From contig NZ_SSXX01000002.1 in the NCBI RefSeq assembly GCF_009469615.1, forward strand, positions 703,380 to 767,379: a stretch of 64,000 bases of DNA, in the 5' to 3' direction. Shown in pieces: positions 44,153-53,151 of this stretch; positions within the stretch are counted from its first letter, which is position 1, and every line of letters starts with the position of its first letter. This DNA comes from Dechloromonas sp. H13. GTDB taxonomy: Bacteria; Pseudomonadota; Gammaproteobacteria; Burkholderiales; Rhodocyclaceae. Below the pieces are notes generated by a model that ran no database searches, had not been told where the DNA came from, and saw nothing but the letters and a program-made list of their open reading frames with translations. The position numbers and the translations under genes were made by a program.

Positions 44153-44385
44153 GCCAGGGGGTCGCTGCTCGGTGGGGGCAATTGGTCGCGGCTGGACTCG
44201 AAGGCCGGCATGTCGGCGATCCCTTGAAAATTGAGTACCGTTTCAGGCCATTGCGGTTTGCCATGCCGTGCCAACCATTCGGCAACGGCCTGGCGGATCA
44301 GCGCATTGCGGTTTTCGCCGCTTTCTTTGGCGGCGACAGCTAACTGCTGCCCGGTTTCGTCGTCAAGATAGATGTTGAAGTTCAT
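44149..44385 (-). CDS. vapB: VapB-type ribbon-helix-helix antitoxin
   Basis: 78 residues from ATG at 44383-44385 with GGAGG upstream. The N-terminal ribbon-helix-helix (FNIYLDDETGQQLAVAAKESGENRNALIRQAVAEWLARHG) binds DNA, and the C-terminal tail (PETVLNFQGIADMPAFESSRDQLPP) should wrap the VapC active site. It likely represses its own promoter through the A/T-rich palindrome directly upstream. Confidence 0.9.
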   Translation of the reverse strand: MNFNIYLDDETGQQLAVAAKESGENRNALIRQAVAEWLARHGKPQWPETVLNFQGIADMPAFESSRDQLPPPSSDPLA

Positions 44386-44395
44386 GGCGCCTCCA

Positions 44396-44417
44396 TATAA
44401 CATGTTTATATGTTATA
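44396..44417. promoter_or_regulatory. VapB operator palindrome
   Basis: TATAACAT, six bases, ATGTTATA: a perfect 8-bp inverted repeat 10 bp upstream of vapB in sharply A/T-rich DNA that also offers a TATAAC-like -10 box. Typical autoregulatory operator position for a ribbon-helix-helix antitoxin. Confidence 0.75.
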
Positions 44418-44434
44418 CTCGGTGAGGAGTGAAT

Positions 44435-45409
44435 TCAAGGATTCTGGCATTCCAGCGCGATTTCCTCGCCCCCGCGCCCGCAAGGCGTGAACGCGCCGGC
44501 GACCGGCCACGGCGTGCCGGCGTCGTCGATCTGCGCGGCGAGCGTTTCCCAGGCGAGGACGCCGGATTTGTCGAGCTTGACGCGGAGCAGCCAGCCGCGC
44601 TGGGCTTCCGGGTAGTCGAAGCCGTCGAAGACGAAGTTGCCGAGGCTGTAGACGATGGGCCGGCCCTGGTGGATTTCGGCGCCCTGGGTGACGTGCGGGT
44701 GGCTGCCGACGACGAGGGCGGCGCCTTCCTCGATCATGCGGCGGGCGAAGGTCATCTGGCGTTCGCTCGGCTGCGTTTCCTTCTCCCAGCCCCAGTGCAT
44801 GAAGGGGATGACGAGGTCGGCGCCGGCGGCCCGGGCGGCGCGAATGTCGGCGATGACGTGCTCGTCCTCGCTCCAGGCGACGCCGGGCCAGTCGGCGCCG
44901 GCCTCGAAGGCGCGCGGCTTGAATTCGTTGTAGCCGAGGATGGCGATCTTCAGGCCGTTCCTGTCGATCCATAGCGGCTGGTGCGCTTCGGCGAGATTGC
45001 GGCCGCCGCCGAAATACGCGATGCCGGCGTTGGCGAGGTGCTGCATGGTTTCACCGAAGGCGGCGTGGCCGTAGTCGCCGGAATGGTTGTTGGCGAGCGA
45101 GACGGCGTCGAAGCGCCCGTGCAGGATGGCGACAACGCCCGGGTCGGCGCGGAAGGTGGCGACCTTGGCGGGATGCGGCTGGCCGCCGCTGGCAATCGGG
45201 ACTTCGAGGTTGGCGATGCGGTAGTCGGCGGCGTCGAGGATGGTGGCGAAGGGGGCGAGCGGGTCGCCGCCGGCGGCGATGGTCCGGCCGGGACCGTCGG
45301 CGAGCATGAGGTCGCCGGCGAAGAGCAGGGTGACCGGCTCGCTGCGCGCCGCGCCGGCGAGCAGGCAGAACAGGGCGACGGTTGCGGTCGACCGGAAAAA
45401 ACGGGCCAT
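44435..45409 (-). CDS. CapA-family metallophosphatase-like protein, secreted
   Basis: 324 residues from MARFFRSTATVALF, a signal peptide ending near AARSE. The CapA/PgsA calcineurin-like domain shows FAGDLMLADGPG, NLEVPIASGG, SLANNHSGDYG, PFMHWGWEKE and VGSHPHVTQGAEIHQGRPIVYSLGNFVFD, all metal-ligand blocks. Members take part in poly-gamma-glutamate or other envelope polymer synthesis, but the partner CapBC genes are absent, so the substrate is unknown. Its signal peptide codons contain a copy of the 13-mer. Confidence 0.88.
   Translation of the reverse strand: MARFFRSTATVALFCLLAGAARSEPVTLLFAGDLMLADGPGRTIAAGGDPLAPFATILDAADYRIANLEVPIASGGQPHPAKVATFRADPGVVAILHGRFDAVSLANNHSGDYGHAAFGETMQHLANAGIAYFGGGRNLAEAHQPLWIDRNGLKIAILGYNEFKPRAFEAGADWPGVAWSEDEHVIADIRAARAAGADLVIPFMHWGWEKETQPSERQMTFARRMIEEGAALVVGSHPHVTQGAEIHQGRPIVYSLGNFVFDGFDYPEAQRGWLLRVKLDKSGVLAWETLAAQIDDAGTPWPVAGAFTPCGRGGEEIALECQNP
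45380..45392 (-). repeat. 13-mer GTCGACCGCAACC, copy in the capA signal peptide
   Basis: Exact copy on the coding strand, reading S-T-A-T in the signal peptide of the CapA-like protein. Confidence 0.7.
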
Positions 45410-45411
45410 TT

Positions 45412-45810
45412 TCAGGAAGCGTCCTTCAGTTCGCACCAGTATTGCAGTTCGCTGTCGCGCAGCGGTTCGTAGACGAGATGGCGCCCGGTGAAGCCGTGGA
45501 CCGCGGCCGGCGGCGGGTAGGGATAGCTGGCCTGGTGGATGAGGGTCGGCCCCTCGTCACGGTCGACGTAGGTGTAGAGCTTGATGCCGGCGAGGTCGGC
45601 AGGTTCCTGGCGGAAGACGATGCGGAACAGGAAGAAGCTGCCGACGGCGGCCGGTGCCACGGCGTGCGGGACCGTTGTCGGCCGGGCGCTGATGGTGCGC
45701 GCCTCGCCGCCGTAGGTCAGGTGGCAGGCGACGTCGGCGGCGAGCGCCGGGGGCGCCAGCGCGGCGGCTAGCAGCAGGGCGCGCCGCCGGCGTTCAGTGT
45801 TCGCGGCCAT
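45412..45810 (-). CDS. Secreted hypothetical protein
   Basis: 132 residues with an Arg-rich signal peptide cleaved near PPALAAD. The mature part (ACHLTYGGEARTISARPTTVPH, FFLFRIVFRQEPADLAGIKLYTY, GFTGRHLVYEPLRDSELQYWCELKD) is beta-rich with two cysteines that may form a disulfide. Two bases separate its stop from the capA start codon, and its start overlaps the end of nnrS. No family recognised. Confidence 0.7.
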   Translation of the reverse strand: MAANTERRRRALLLAAALAPPALAADVACHLTYGGEARTISARPTTVPHAVAPAAVGSFFLFRIVFRQEPADLAGIKLYTYVDRDEGPTLIHQASYPYPPPAAVHGFTGRHLVYEPLRDSELQYWCELKDAS

Positions 45811-46957
45811 CGACGCGCGCCTGCAGGAGTCGGGGAATGTAGCGCCAGGCGAGGAGGCCGAAGGCGGCGAACCAGCAGGCGGCGGCGAGGTCGAGCCAGC
45901 GCAGGTAGGCGCCGGAGGCGAACTGCGGACCGACCAGGCGCAGGTAGAAGGCGAGGATCATGATCCACAGCACCGTCTTGTCGTAGCGGGTGAACACGAC
46001 CTTGCGCCCGGTGTGGCCGTTGGCGATGCGGATCAACATGGCCGGGATGACGAGCCCCATGGCGCCGAAGGTGAAGACGTGCACCGAGACGGTGCCGACC
46101 CAGCCGAGGCTGCCCGGCGGCGGCAGGGCGTCGATCAGCAGCTGGGCGGCGATGGCCAGGTAACCGAGGAACATGATACCGATGTCGAGCCGCGTGCAGG
46201 CCTTGAGCGGATGCCAGAAGGCGAGGCGGCCGAGGAGCAGGACGGCGAGCAGGAGTTCGAGGCCGTGCGCGAGCCCGGCGGGGAGCAGGGCGGCGAAGAC
46301 GAGGATGGCGGCGAGCCCCTTGATCGCCATGTCGAGCGGCGGTTTGCGCAGGATGTCGACAGTGAAGGCGGCGCGCATGAACTGCGTCAGCGTGCGCTCG
46401 AACATGACGAGGAAGGCGACGCGGAAGAGGCCGAGGGTCATGCTCCAGCCGGTGTTGAAATGCTCGGGCTGCAGGAGCAGCGTCTTGGCGATCCAGAACA
46501 GCGGCAGGATGACGAGGAAGAAGCCGTTGTCGAGGCGGTAGCTGTCGGTCGCACGGTGGCGGATCAGCGTGGCGAGCAGCAGGGCGACGATGCCAGGCAG
46601 GAAGAGGTTGGTGGCGAGCAGGAAGAGTGGCGCCGGCCAGTCGCCGCCGAAGCCCATGGCGAGACGTTCGAGCAGCCAGGCGGCGACCAGCCACATCAGC
46701 GTGGCGCCGTGATAGCCGCGGACGCCGACCCAGTTCTTGGTCGACGTCAGCAGAAAGCCGCCGAGCACCGCCCAGCCGAAACCGAAGAACATTTCGTGGG
46801 CGTGCCACTGGGTCGGCGAGAAACGCTGCGCCGGGGCGGGCAGGACGCCCTTGAGGATGAGGATCCAGAGGATGGGCAGGCTGAGGCCGGCCAGGCAGGC
46901 GAGCGCGAAGAAGGGCCGGAAGCCGACCAGCCACAGGGGATGCTTGGGCGATAGCAC
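45794..46957 (-). CDS. nnrS: NnrS family membrane protein
   Basis: 387 residues if the GTG at 46955-46957 is the start; a TTG at 47030-47032 would add 25 residues. About twelve membrane helices, with the NnrS signature GFRPFFALA near the N-terminus, WHAHEMFFGFGWAVLGGFLLTSTKNW, and conserved His residues. NnrS is a haem- and copper-containing membrane protein tied to nitric-oxide stress in denitrifiers. No nitrite or NO reductase gene is nearby. Confidence 0.9.
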   Translation of the reverse strand: MLSPKHPLWLVGFRPFFALACLAGLSLPILWILILKGVLPAPAQRFSPTQWHAHEMFFGFGWAVLGGFLLTSTKNWVGVRGYHGATLMWLVAAWLLERLAMGFGGDWPAPLFLLATNLFLPGIVALLLATLIRHRATDSYRLDNGFFLVILPLFWIAKTLLLQPEHFNTGWSMTLGLFRVAFLVMFERTLTQFMRAAFTVDILRKPPLDMAIKGLAAILVFAALLPAGLAHGLELLLAVLLLGRLAFWHPLKACTRLDIGIMFLGYLAIAAQLLIDALPPPGSLGWVGTVSVHVFTFGAMGLVIPAMLIRIANGHTGRKVVFTRYDKTVLWIMILAFYLRLVGPQFASGAYLRWLDLAAACWFAAFGLLAWRYIPRLLQARVDGREH

Positions 46958-47042
46958 GGGGAGTTTTCTTGTCTGGATGCGGAGCGTGGACTGTCGCACG
47001 GCGCGCCGGTGGCGGACCTTGATCCAGCGCAACCGGCGCGGT

Positions 47043-47723
47043 TCAGCGCCCCGGGGCGGCGCCGACCGGGCGCAACTGCATGGCGACCTGGCGCGGTTGA
47101 CCGTCGACGAAGGCGGGATGGACGGAGTCGTTGATGAAGAGCAGCCTGCCGCGACGTTCGATGCGGGCGCTGACGGTGACGACGGCGTTCCTGTGCAGCA
47201 GGTCGCGGTCGATGGTGAGGCGGAAGGGGAGCGGCGCCTGCTGCCCGGCGAGGCCGATGCGTTGTTCAGCCAGTGTCAGGGCCGGCGCGTCGGTGCGCGC
47301 GGTGTCCTGGACGCGGATGATCAGCACGGCGTCGGGCGGCAGGGGGGCGCCGTCCGTCCAGGCGACGCTGCCGCCGATGTCGACGAAGGCGCCGGCGGCC
47401 GGTTGTGCCGCCGCCGGCGTGCTGCCGGCCTGCTGGCAGCTGCGCAGCCGGCTCTTGCCGTCGCTGAACAGGGCCTTTTCTTCCTTGGTGTGCAGCACGA
47501 CATCGCCGCTCCGGTACGAGGCGCCGGAGGCCGCCACGACTTGCGGCAGCGTGATCTCGCGCCCGGCGAAGCGGAGGCTCGCCTGCGGTCGACCGTCGCT
47601 GTCGGCCGAAAATGCCACGTCGAAGCGGCTGCCGTCGTCGCAGGTGTAGGTCAGACGTTCGCCTTCGGCATGGGCGAGCGGGAGGAAGGCGAGGCAGCAC
47701 AGCGGAATCAGGCGGAGGTTCAT
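47043..47723 (-). CDS. Secreted MliC-YbaY fusion protein
   Basis: 226 residues with a signal peptide ending at LAHAEG and no lipobox cysteine. Residues about 22-95 match MliC, the C-type lysozyme inhibitor domain ([16 protein letters not shown]...[15 protein letters not shown]). Residues about 120-225 match the YbaY domain ([38 protein letters not shown]-like strand). It likely protects the cell wall or folds in the periplasm. Its start overlaps the bpt stop. Confidence 0.82.
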   Translation of the reverse strand: MNLRLIPLCCLAFLPLAHAEGERLTYTCDDGSRFDVAFSADSDGRPQASLRFAGREITLPQVVAASGASYRSGDVVLHTKEEKALFSDGKSRLRSCQQAGSTPAAAQPAAGAFVDIGGSVAWTDGAPLPPDAVLIIRVQDTARTDAPALTLAEQRIGLAGQQAPLPFRLTIDRDLLHRNAVVTVSARIERRGRLLFINDSVHPAFVDGQPRQVAMQLRPVGAAPGR

Positions 47724-48466
47724 TGGTCGGATTCGGTGAGTTGAAGGGCTTGCCACTGGCCGTCGAGCAGCCCTTCGATGGGCCGGAAACGCGACTTGTA
47801 GGCCATCTTGCGACTGTCGGCGATCCAGTAGCCGAGATAGAGGTAGGGCAGGCCGAGGGCGACGCACTGCGCGGCCTGCCAGAGGATGTTGTAGGTGCCG
47901 AGGCTGGCGTGCGGCAGGTCGGGATCGAAGAAAGTGTAGACGGACGACAGGCCGTCTTCCAGCACGTCGACGATGCTGACCATGCGTACCGCGCCGCCTT
48001 CCGAGAATTCGATCAACCGCGTGTCCACCCGGCTTTGCAGGAGGAAGTGCCCGTACTGCTCGTGGCTGTCCTCGTCCATGCCGCCGCCGGCGTGGCGGGC
48101 GTTCTGGTAGCGGGTGTAGAGGGCGTAGTGCTCGGCGAAGAAGGCCAGCGGCAGCTCGCGCACGGTGAGCCCGGCGTGGCGCTTGAGGGCACGGCGCTGG
48201 GCGCGGTTCGGGCGCAGCTCGGAAACCGGCAGGCGGACCGGGACGCAGGCCCGGCAGTTGTCGCAGCGCGGGCGGTAGGTGAAGGCGCCGCTGCGCCGGA
48301 AGCCGTGGCGGACGAGGGTACTGTAGATCTCGGCGTCGATCAGGTGGGTCGGCGTCGCCACCTGCGAGCGCGCCTCGCGGTCGGGCAGGTAGCTGCACGG
48401 ATAGGGCGAGGTGGCGTAGAACTGGAGCAGCGAGAAGGGCAACGCGGAATCGTCGGGCAGGGCCAT
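47720..48466 (-). CDS. bpt: Aspartate/glutamate leucyltransferase (N-degron pathway)
   Basis: 248 residues. Bpt/ATE features: [43 protein letters not shown] with the CxxC...CxxC-like cysteines, [15 protein letters not shown] and [20 protein letters not shown]. It adds leucine to proteins with N-terminal Asp or Glu, marking them for ClpAPS. It follows aat after one base, so both N-degron transferases are made together. Confidence 0.94.
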   Translation of the reverse strand: MALPDDSALPFSLLQFYATSPYPCSYLPDREARSQVATPTHLIDAEIYSTLVRHGFRRSGAFTYRPRCDNCRACVPVRLPVSELRPNRAQRRALKRHAGLTVRELPLAFFAEHYALYTRYQNARHAGGGMDEDSHEQYGHFLLQSRVDTRLIEFSEGGAVRMVSIVDVLEDGLSSVYTFFDPDLPHASLGTYNILWQAAQCVALGLPYLYLGYWIADSRKMAYKSRFRPIEGLLDGQWQALQLTESDQ

Positions 48467-48467
48467 G

Positions 48468-49172
48468 TCACCAGTCCAGGTCGAGGCCGTCGGTCGTCCA
48501 CCGGTGGCGCGGATGCGGGCTGCAGGTCAGTTCGCCGAGGCGGGCGAGGAAATCGGCGCGGGGAATCTCGCGGCCGCCCAGCGAGGCCAGATGCGCGGTC
48601 CGCATCTGGCAGTCGATCATGCCGAAATCGTGGGCACGAAGGTAACGGACCAGATGGGCGAAGGCGATCTTCGAAACGTTGCTGCGGCGCGAGAACATCG
48701 ATTCCCCATAGAACATGCGGCCGATCGCCAAGCCGTACAAGCCGCCAGTCAGATCGCCTTCTACGTAAACTTCGACCGAGTGCGCCCAGCCGAGTTCATG
48801 CAGGCGGACGTAGGCGTCCATCATCTCGGCGGTGATCCAGGTGCCGTCCTGGCCGGGGCGGGGCATGGCGGCGCAGCCGGCGATGACTGCCGGAAAATCG
48901 CTGTCGAGGCGCACCTCGTAGCCACGGGCGCGCAGGGTCTTGCGCAGCGAGCGGCGGAGGCGGAATTCATCGGGGAACAGCACCATGCGCGGATCGGGGC
49001 TGTACCACAGCGGATAGCCCTCGACGGTGCCCCACGGAAAAATCCCGTTCAGGTAGGCGTCGAGCAGGCGCGCCGGCGACAGGTCGCTGCCGATGGCGAG
49101 CAGGCCACCCATATCCTCGCGGGTCGTCTCGACCGGCGGAAAGGGGTCGAGCAGGCCGAGAAAGGGAATCAT
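48468..49172 (-). CDS. aat: Leucyl/phenylalanyl-tRNA-protein transferase
   Basis: 234 residues from [13 protein letters not shown]. Family motifs: [103 protein letters not shown] and [19 protein letters not shown]. It adds Leu or Phe to N-terminal Lys or Arg for ClpAPS degradation. With bpt it completes both bacterial N-degron tagging branches. Confidence 0.95.
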   Translation of the reverse strand: MIPFLGLLDPFPPVETTREDMGGLLAIGSDLSPARLLDAYLNGIFPWGTVEGYPLWYSPDPRMVLFPDEFRLRRSLRKTLRARGYEVRLDSDFPAVIAGCAAMPRPGQDGTWITAEMMDAYVRLHELGWAHSVEVYVEGDLTGGLYGLAIGRMFYGESMFSRRSNVSKIAFAHLVRYLRAHDFGMIDCQMRTAHLASLGGREIPRADFLARLGELTCSPHPRHRWTTDGLDLDW

Positions 49173-49188
49173 GGACGGTGCGTGACGA

Positions 49189-50337
49189 TCAGCGGGGGCG
49201 CTCTTCGGCCAGCCAGGTGATGGGCTTCGGGTGCTGCTCCAACCTGATTTCGCATTCCGGATCGTCGCATTCCTCATGCTTCTTGAAGGCGATCACGTGG
49301 TCGGCATCGAGCCGGATGCCGATCTTTTCGCCGAGGGCATGGTTGTGGTGCGAGGGCACCAGCGACAGCACTTCGGTGCCGCTCGCCAGGCGCAGGGTGT
49401 AGAGGATGTCGGCACCGCGGAAGGCCTTGTGCAGCACTTCGGCCTGCACCGGGCTGCTGTCGTCGTGAACGATGTCGTCGGGCCGCAGCAGGATGTCGAC
49501 GCGGCAGCCGTTGTCGCAATCGGTGCAGGTCTCGTGGCATTCGACCGGCGTGTCGGAAGTCAGCGTGCCGAGTTCCATGCGCACGCTGTTGTTCGGCCCG
49601 ACGACGCCGGCGATCAGCACGCCCTGGCCGATGAAGTCGGCGACGAAGCGGTTGGCCGGGCGGTGGTAGAGGTTGTAGGGAACGTCCCACTGCTGGATGC
49701 GGCCCTCGTACATGAGCCCGATCTCGTCGGCCATGGCGAAGGCCTCGTGCTGGTCGTGAGTGACCATGATCGCGGTCGAACCCTCGCGCTTGAGGATTTC
49801 GCGCACTTCGACCGAGAGCCGCTCGCGCAGGCCGACGTCGAGGTTGGAAAAGGGCTCGTCGAGGAGGATCAGTTCGGGGCGCGGCGCCAGCGCACGGGCC
49901 AAGGCGACGCGCTGCTGCTGGCCGCCGGAGAGTTCGTGCGGATACTTGTCGCCCTGGCCGTGCAGGCCGACGGTGGCGAGCAGCTGGCGGACACGCAGGT
50001 GGGCTTCCTCCCCAGGCTGGCGGCCGAGCCCGAAGGCGACGTTCTGCTCGACGGTGAGGTGCGGGAAGAGGGCGTAGTCCTGGAAGACCATGCCGATGCG
50101 CCGCTTTTCCGGCGCCACGCGCCTGCCGGCGCTGCTGACCACGGCGCCGTGCAGGCGAATCTCGCCGCCGGCGATTTCCTCGAAACCGGCGATGCAGCGC
50201 AGCAGGGTCGTCTTGCCACAGCCCGAGGGGCCAAGCAGGCAGGCGATCTGGCCGGACTCCAGCCGGAAGTTGACGCCGTCGACGACGGTGTGGCTGCCGT
50301 AGCGCTGGATGACGCCATTTAGTTCAAGTTGGGACAT
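49189..50337 (-). CDS. fbpC: Ferric-iron ABC transporter ATPase with a Cys/His-rich C-terminal region
   Basis: 382 residues. Walker A GPSGCGKTT, Q-loop FQDYALFPHL, signature LSGGQQQRVALARAL, Walker B ILLDEPFSNLD and H-loop THDQHEAF define the ATPase; the C-terminal TOBE region matches FbpC/PotA-type importers. Within that region is a cysteine cluster C267-x3-C271-x2-C274-x3-C278, then SHHNH at 329-333 and C357/C362. These are not in classic FbpC and could sense metal or redox state. It is divergent from the permease gene, with 30 bp between start codons. Confidence 0.9.
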   Translation of the reverse strand: MSQLELNGVIQRYGSHTVVDGVNFRLESGQIACLLGPSGCGKTTLLRCIAGFEEIAGGEIRLHGAVVSSAGRRVAPEKRRIGMVFQDYALFPHLTVEQNVAFGLGRQPGEEAHLRVRQLLATVGLHGQGDKYPHELSGGQQQRVALARALAPRPELILLDEPFSNLDVGLRERLSVEVREILKREGSTAIMVTHDQHEAFAMADEIGLMYEGRIQQWDVPYNLYHRPANRFVADFIGQGVLIAGVVGPNNSVRMELGTLTSDTPVECHETCTDCDNGCRVDILLRPDDIVHDDSSPVQAEVLHKAFRGADILYTLRLASGTEVLSLVPSHHNHALGEKIGIRLDADHVIAFKKHEECDDPECEIRLEQHPKPITWLAEERPR

Positions 50338-50344
50338 GGTGGTC

Positions 50345-50364
50345 GATTATAATTCGCATTCATC
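50345..50364. promoter_or_regulatory. Fur-box-like site in the divergent fbpC/fbpB promoter
   Basis: GATTATAATTCGCATTCATC lies in the 30-bp gap between the two start codons and resembles the Fur consensus. The gap is too short for two separate promoters, so transcripts may be leaderless or start inside the genes. Confidence 0.5.
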
Positions 50365-50367
50365 GTC

Positions 50368-52002
50368 ATGCGCGCTGCCAATCATTCCCCGCTCCTCGCC
50401 GTTGCCGTCCTCGTCGCCCTGCTGGCGGCGCTGCCGGTGGCCAGCGTCGGCCTCAACATCTTTGTCGGCGGGACCAGCGCGACATGGTCGCATCTGGCGC
50501 AGACGGTGCTGCCGGAATACATCGTCAATTCGCTGCTGCTGTGCCTGGGCGTCGGGCTCGGGGTCGCCCTCGTGGGCGTGACGACGGCCTGGCTGACCGC
50601 GATGCACGATTTTCCCGGCCGTCGCATCTTCGAGTGGGCGCTGGTGCTGCCGCTGGCCATGCCGGCCTACGTCATGGCCTACGTCTATACCGATTTCCTG
50701 CAGTTCGTCGGCCCGGTGCAGTCGGCCCTGCGCGAGACCTTCGGCTGGCAGCACGGCGACTACTGGTTTCCCGACATCCGGACGCTGCCGGGCGCCATCC
50801 TGATGTTCGTCTGCGTTCTCTACCCCTATGTCTACCTGCTGGCGCGCGCGGCCTTCCTGGAGCGGGCGAGTGGCATGCTGGAGGCGGCGCGTACCCTCGG
50901 CATGGGGCCGTGGCGCGCCTTCTTCGCGGTGTCGCTGCCGCTGTCGCGGCCGGCCATCGCCGCCGGCATCGCGCTGGCGCTGATGGAAACGCTGGCCGAC
51001 TACGGCACCGTCGCATATTTCGCGGTCAACACCTTCACGACAGGGATCTACCGCGCCTGGTTCTCGCTCGGCGACCGCGTCGCGGCGGCACAGCTGGCGG
51101 CGATGCTGCTGTCCTTCGTCCTCTTCCTGCTGATGGTCGAGCGCATTTCGCGCGGCCGCGCCCGCTACCACAACACCACCGGCCGCAATCGGCCGCTGGC
51201 CGGTGCCCGCCTCGGCCGGCCGGCGGCGACGCTGGCCGTCGTCGTCTGCGCCATGCCGCTGGTGCTGGGCTTCGTGTTGCCGGCTGCACTGTTGCTCAAG
51301 ATGGCGCTGACCGAGGGCGATGCCCAGTTCGGGGCGCGTTTCCTGACGCTGTCGCGCAACAGCTTCCTGCTCGCCGGCATCACCGCAGGCATCGGCGTCC
51401 TGCTGGCGCTGCTGATGGCCTACGGCGCGCGTCTGTCGAAAAGCACGCTGGCGAGCGGCCTCAACCGTCTGGTCGGGCTCGGCTACGCGGTGCCTGGCGC
51501 CGTCATCGCGGTCGGCGTGCTGATTCCGGTAACTCGCTTCGATACCTGGCTGGCCGGCCAGTGGGAGCAATGGTTCGGCAGCAACCCGGGGCTGCTGCTG
51601 ACGGGCGGCATCGCGGCGCTGATTTATGCCTACCTCGTGCGCTTCCTGGCGGTGGCGCTGCATACCGTCGAGTCGAGCTTGGCCAAGATCACGCCGAACA
51701 TGGACGACGCGGCGCGCTGCCTGGGGCTGGGGCAGGGCGAAACGCTGCGCCGCGTGCATGCGCCGATGCTGCGCGGCAGCCTGTTCACCGCCGGCTTGCT
51801 GGTCTTCGTCGATGTCATGAAGGAGCTGCCGGCGACGCTGGTGATGCGCCCCTTCAATTTCGACACGCTGGCCACCCAGACCTACACGCTGGCTTCCGAC
51901 GAACGCCTGGCCGAGGCGTCGACCGCCTCGCTGGCCATCGTCGTGGTCGGCCTGTTGCCACTGATCGCGCTGTCGCGGCAGGTGTCGCGGGCGCGTAAAT
52001 GA
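50368..52002 (+). CDS. fbpB: Ferric-iron ABC transporter permease, fused two-domain type
   Basis: 544 residues with about twelve membrane helices, two copies of the binding-protein-dependent permease domain in one chain. EAA-loop motifs are LEAARTLGMGPWRAFFAVSLPLSRPAIAAG and DDAARCLGLGQGETLRRVHAPMLRG. Such fused permeases are typical of FbpB/SfuB/CysTW-type iron(III) importers. It converges on fbpA, separated by a GC-rich palindrome. Confidence 0.93.
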   Translation: MRAANHSPLLAVAVLVALLAALPVASVGLNIFVGGTSATWSHLAQTVLPEYIVNSLLLCLGVGLGVALVGVTTAWLTAMHDFPGRRIFEWALVLPLAMPAYVMAYVYTDFLQFVGPVQSALRETFGWQHGDYWFPDIRTLPGAILMFVCVLYPYVYLLARAAFLERASGMLEAARTLGMGPWRAFFAVSLPLSRPAIAAGIALALMETLADYGTVAYFAVNTFTTGIYRAWFSLGDRVAAAQLAAMLLSFVLFLLMVERISRGRARYHNTTGRNRPLAGARLGRPAATLAVVVCAMPLVLGFVLPAALLLKMALTEGDAQFGARFLTLSRNSFLLAGITAGIGVLLALLMAYGARLSKSTLASGLNRLVGLGYAVPGAVIAVGVLIPVTRFDTWLAGQWEQWFGSNPGLLLTGGIAALIYAYLVRFLAVALHTVESSLAKITPNMDDAARCLGLGQGETLRRVHAPMLRGSLFTAGLLVFVDVMKELPATLVMRPFNFDTLATQTYTLASDERLAEASTASLAIVVVGLLPLIALSRQVSRARK

Positions 52003-52004
52003 AA

Positions 52005-52026
52005 ACACCCCGCCGCGGCGGGGTGT
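52005..52026 (-). terminator. Terminator of fbpA
   Basis: ACACCCCGCC-GC-GGCGGGGTGT palindrome, 10-bp stem. On the minus strand it is followed by TTTTC, 18 bp beyond the fbpA stop codon, and it also ends the convergent fbpB on the other side. Confidence 0.85.
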
Positions 52027-52044
52027 CGCTGGCGAATTGCGCGC

Positions 52045-53061
52045 TTACTTGAAGCCGGCGCGGTCGAAGATCATCTGCGCCTTGATCTGGTACATCGCCA
52101 GTTTGGCGATCGGCAGGGGATCGGCCTTGAACTTGCCCAGGGCCTCGAGCGCCGGATTGTTCACCTTGACGCTCTCGACTACCGGCCACTCGTTGTTGCC
52201 GTCGGCGAAATAGCGCTGGGCATCGTCGGAAGCGAGGTATTCGAGGAATTTGACGGCGGCCTCCCGGTGCGGGGCCGTCTTCAGCACGCCGCCACCGGAA
52301 ACGTTGATGTGGGTGCCCGTGGTGGCCTGGTTGGGCCAGACAATGCCGACCTTTTCCATCGTTTTTACGTCTTCCGGCTTGGTCGACCGCATCAGGCGGG
52401 CGACGTAGTAGGTATTGGACAATGCGACGCCGCATTCGCCGGCGGCGACGGCCTTGATCTGGTCGGTGTCGCCGCCTTTCGGGGCGCGCGCGAAGTTGGC
52501 CACCATGCCCCGGGCCCAAGCCTCGGCCTTGGCTTCACCTTCGTGGGCGATGACCGAGGCCATCAGGGAAAGGTTGTAGGGATGGGAGCCGGAGCGCGAG
52601 CAGAGCTTGCCCTTGAGCCGCGGGTTGGCGAGGTCGTCGTAGGTCTGGACCTCTTCCACCTTGACCCCGGCCTTGTTGTACACGATGACCCGCGCGCGCT
52701 TCGAGAAGGCGAACCAGTCGTCGGTGCGCAGGTTGGCGGGAATCCGCGTGTCCAGGATCTTCGAATTGACCGGCGTGAACAGCCCCAGTTCGTGGGCCTT
52801 GGCCAGGCGTGCGGCGTCGACGGTCAGGAAGACGTCGGCGGGGCTGTTGCTGCCTTCGTTCTTGATGCGTTCAAGCAGTTCGTCTTCCTTGCCTTCGATG
52901 CGGTTGATCCTGATCCCGGTCTGCTGGGTGAAGTTGGCATAGAGCGCTTCGTCGGTCTGGTAGTGGCGCGCCGAGTAGAGGTTGAGCACCTTCTCGTCGG
53001 CATGGGCGGCGAACGCCAGGGGAACGAGCGCGGCGATGGCCAGGCGGGCTAAGGATTTCAT
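52045..53061 (-). CDS. fbpA: Periplasmic ferric-iron-binding protein
   Basis: 338 residues with a signal peptide ending near AAHADE. Family features: LNLYSARHYQTDEALYANFTQQTGI, DVFLTVDAARLAKAHELGL, GKLCSRSGSHPYNLSLMASVIAHEG and SNTYYVARLM, containing the paired Tyr that bind Fe(III), and NEWPV near the end. It delivers iron to FbpBC. It is transcribed from its own Fur-like promoter, away from the ATPase and permease. Confidence 0.94.
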   Translation of the reverse strand: MKSLARLAIAALVPLAFAAHADEKVLNLYSARHYQTDEALYANFTQQTGIRINRIEGKEDELLERIKNEGSNSPADVFLTVDAARLAKAHELGLFTPVNSKILDTRIPANLRTDDWFAFSKRARVIVYNKAGVKVEEVQTYDDLANPRLKGKLCSRSGSHPYNLSLMASVIAHEGEAKAEAWARGMVANFARAPKGGDTDQIKAVAAGECGVALSNTYYVARLMRSTKPEDVKTMEKVGIVWPNQATTGTHINVSGGGVLKTAPHREAAVKFLEYLASDDAQRYFADGNNEWPVVESVKVNNPALEALGKFKADPLPIAKLAMYQIKAQMIFDRAGFK

Positions 53062-53122
53062 GCTGCAGGACTCCGTTTGCTTGTGTGGTGACGAACGAAT
53101 TCTAGCGGCCGCTTCCGGCCAA

Positions 53123-53145
53123 GTAAATGAGAATTGTTATTGAAA
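53123..53145. promoter_or_regulatory. Fur-box-like site upstream of fbpA
   Basis: AATGAGAATTGTTATTGAAATT matches Fur-type 7-1-7 spacing and lies 62-84 bp upstream of the fbpA start. Iron-dependent repression is inferred. Confidence 0.65.
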
Positions 53146-53151
53146 TTTGGC

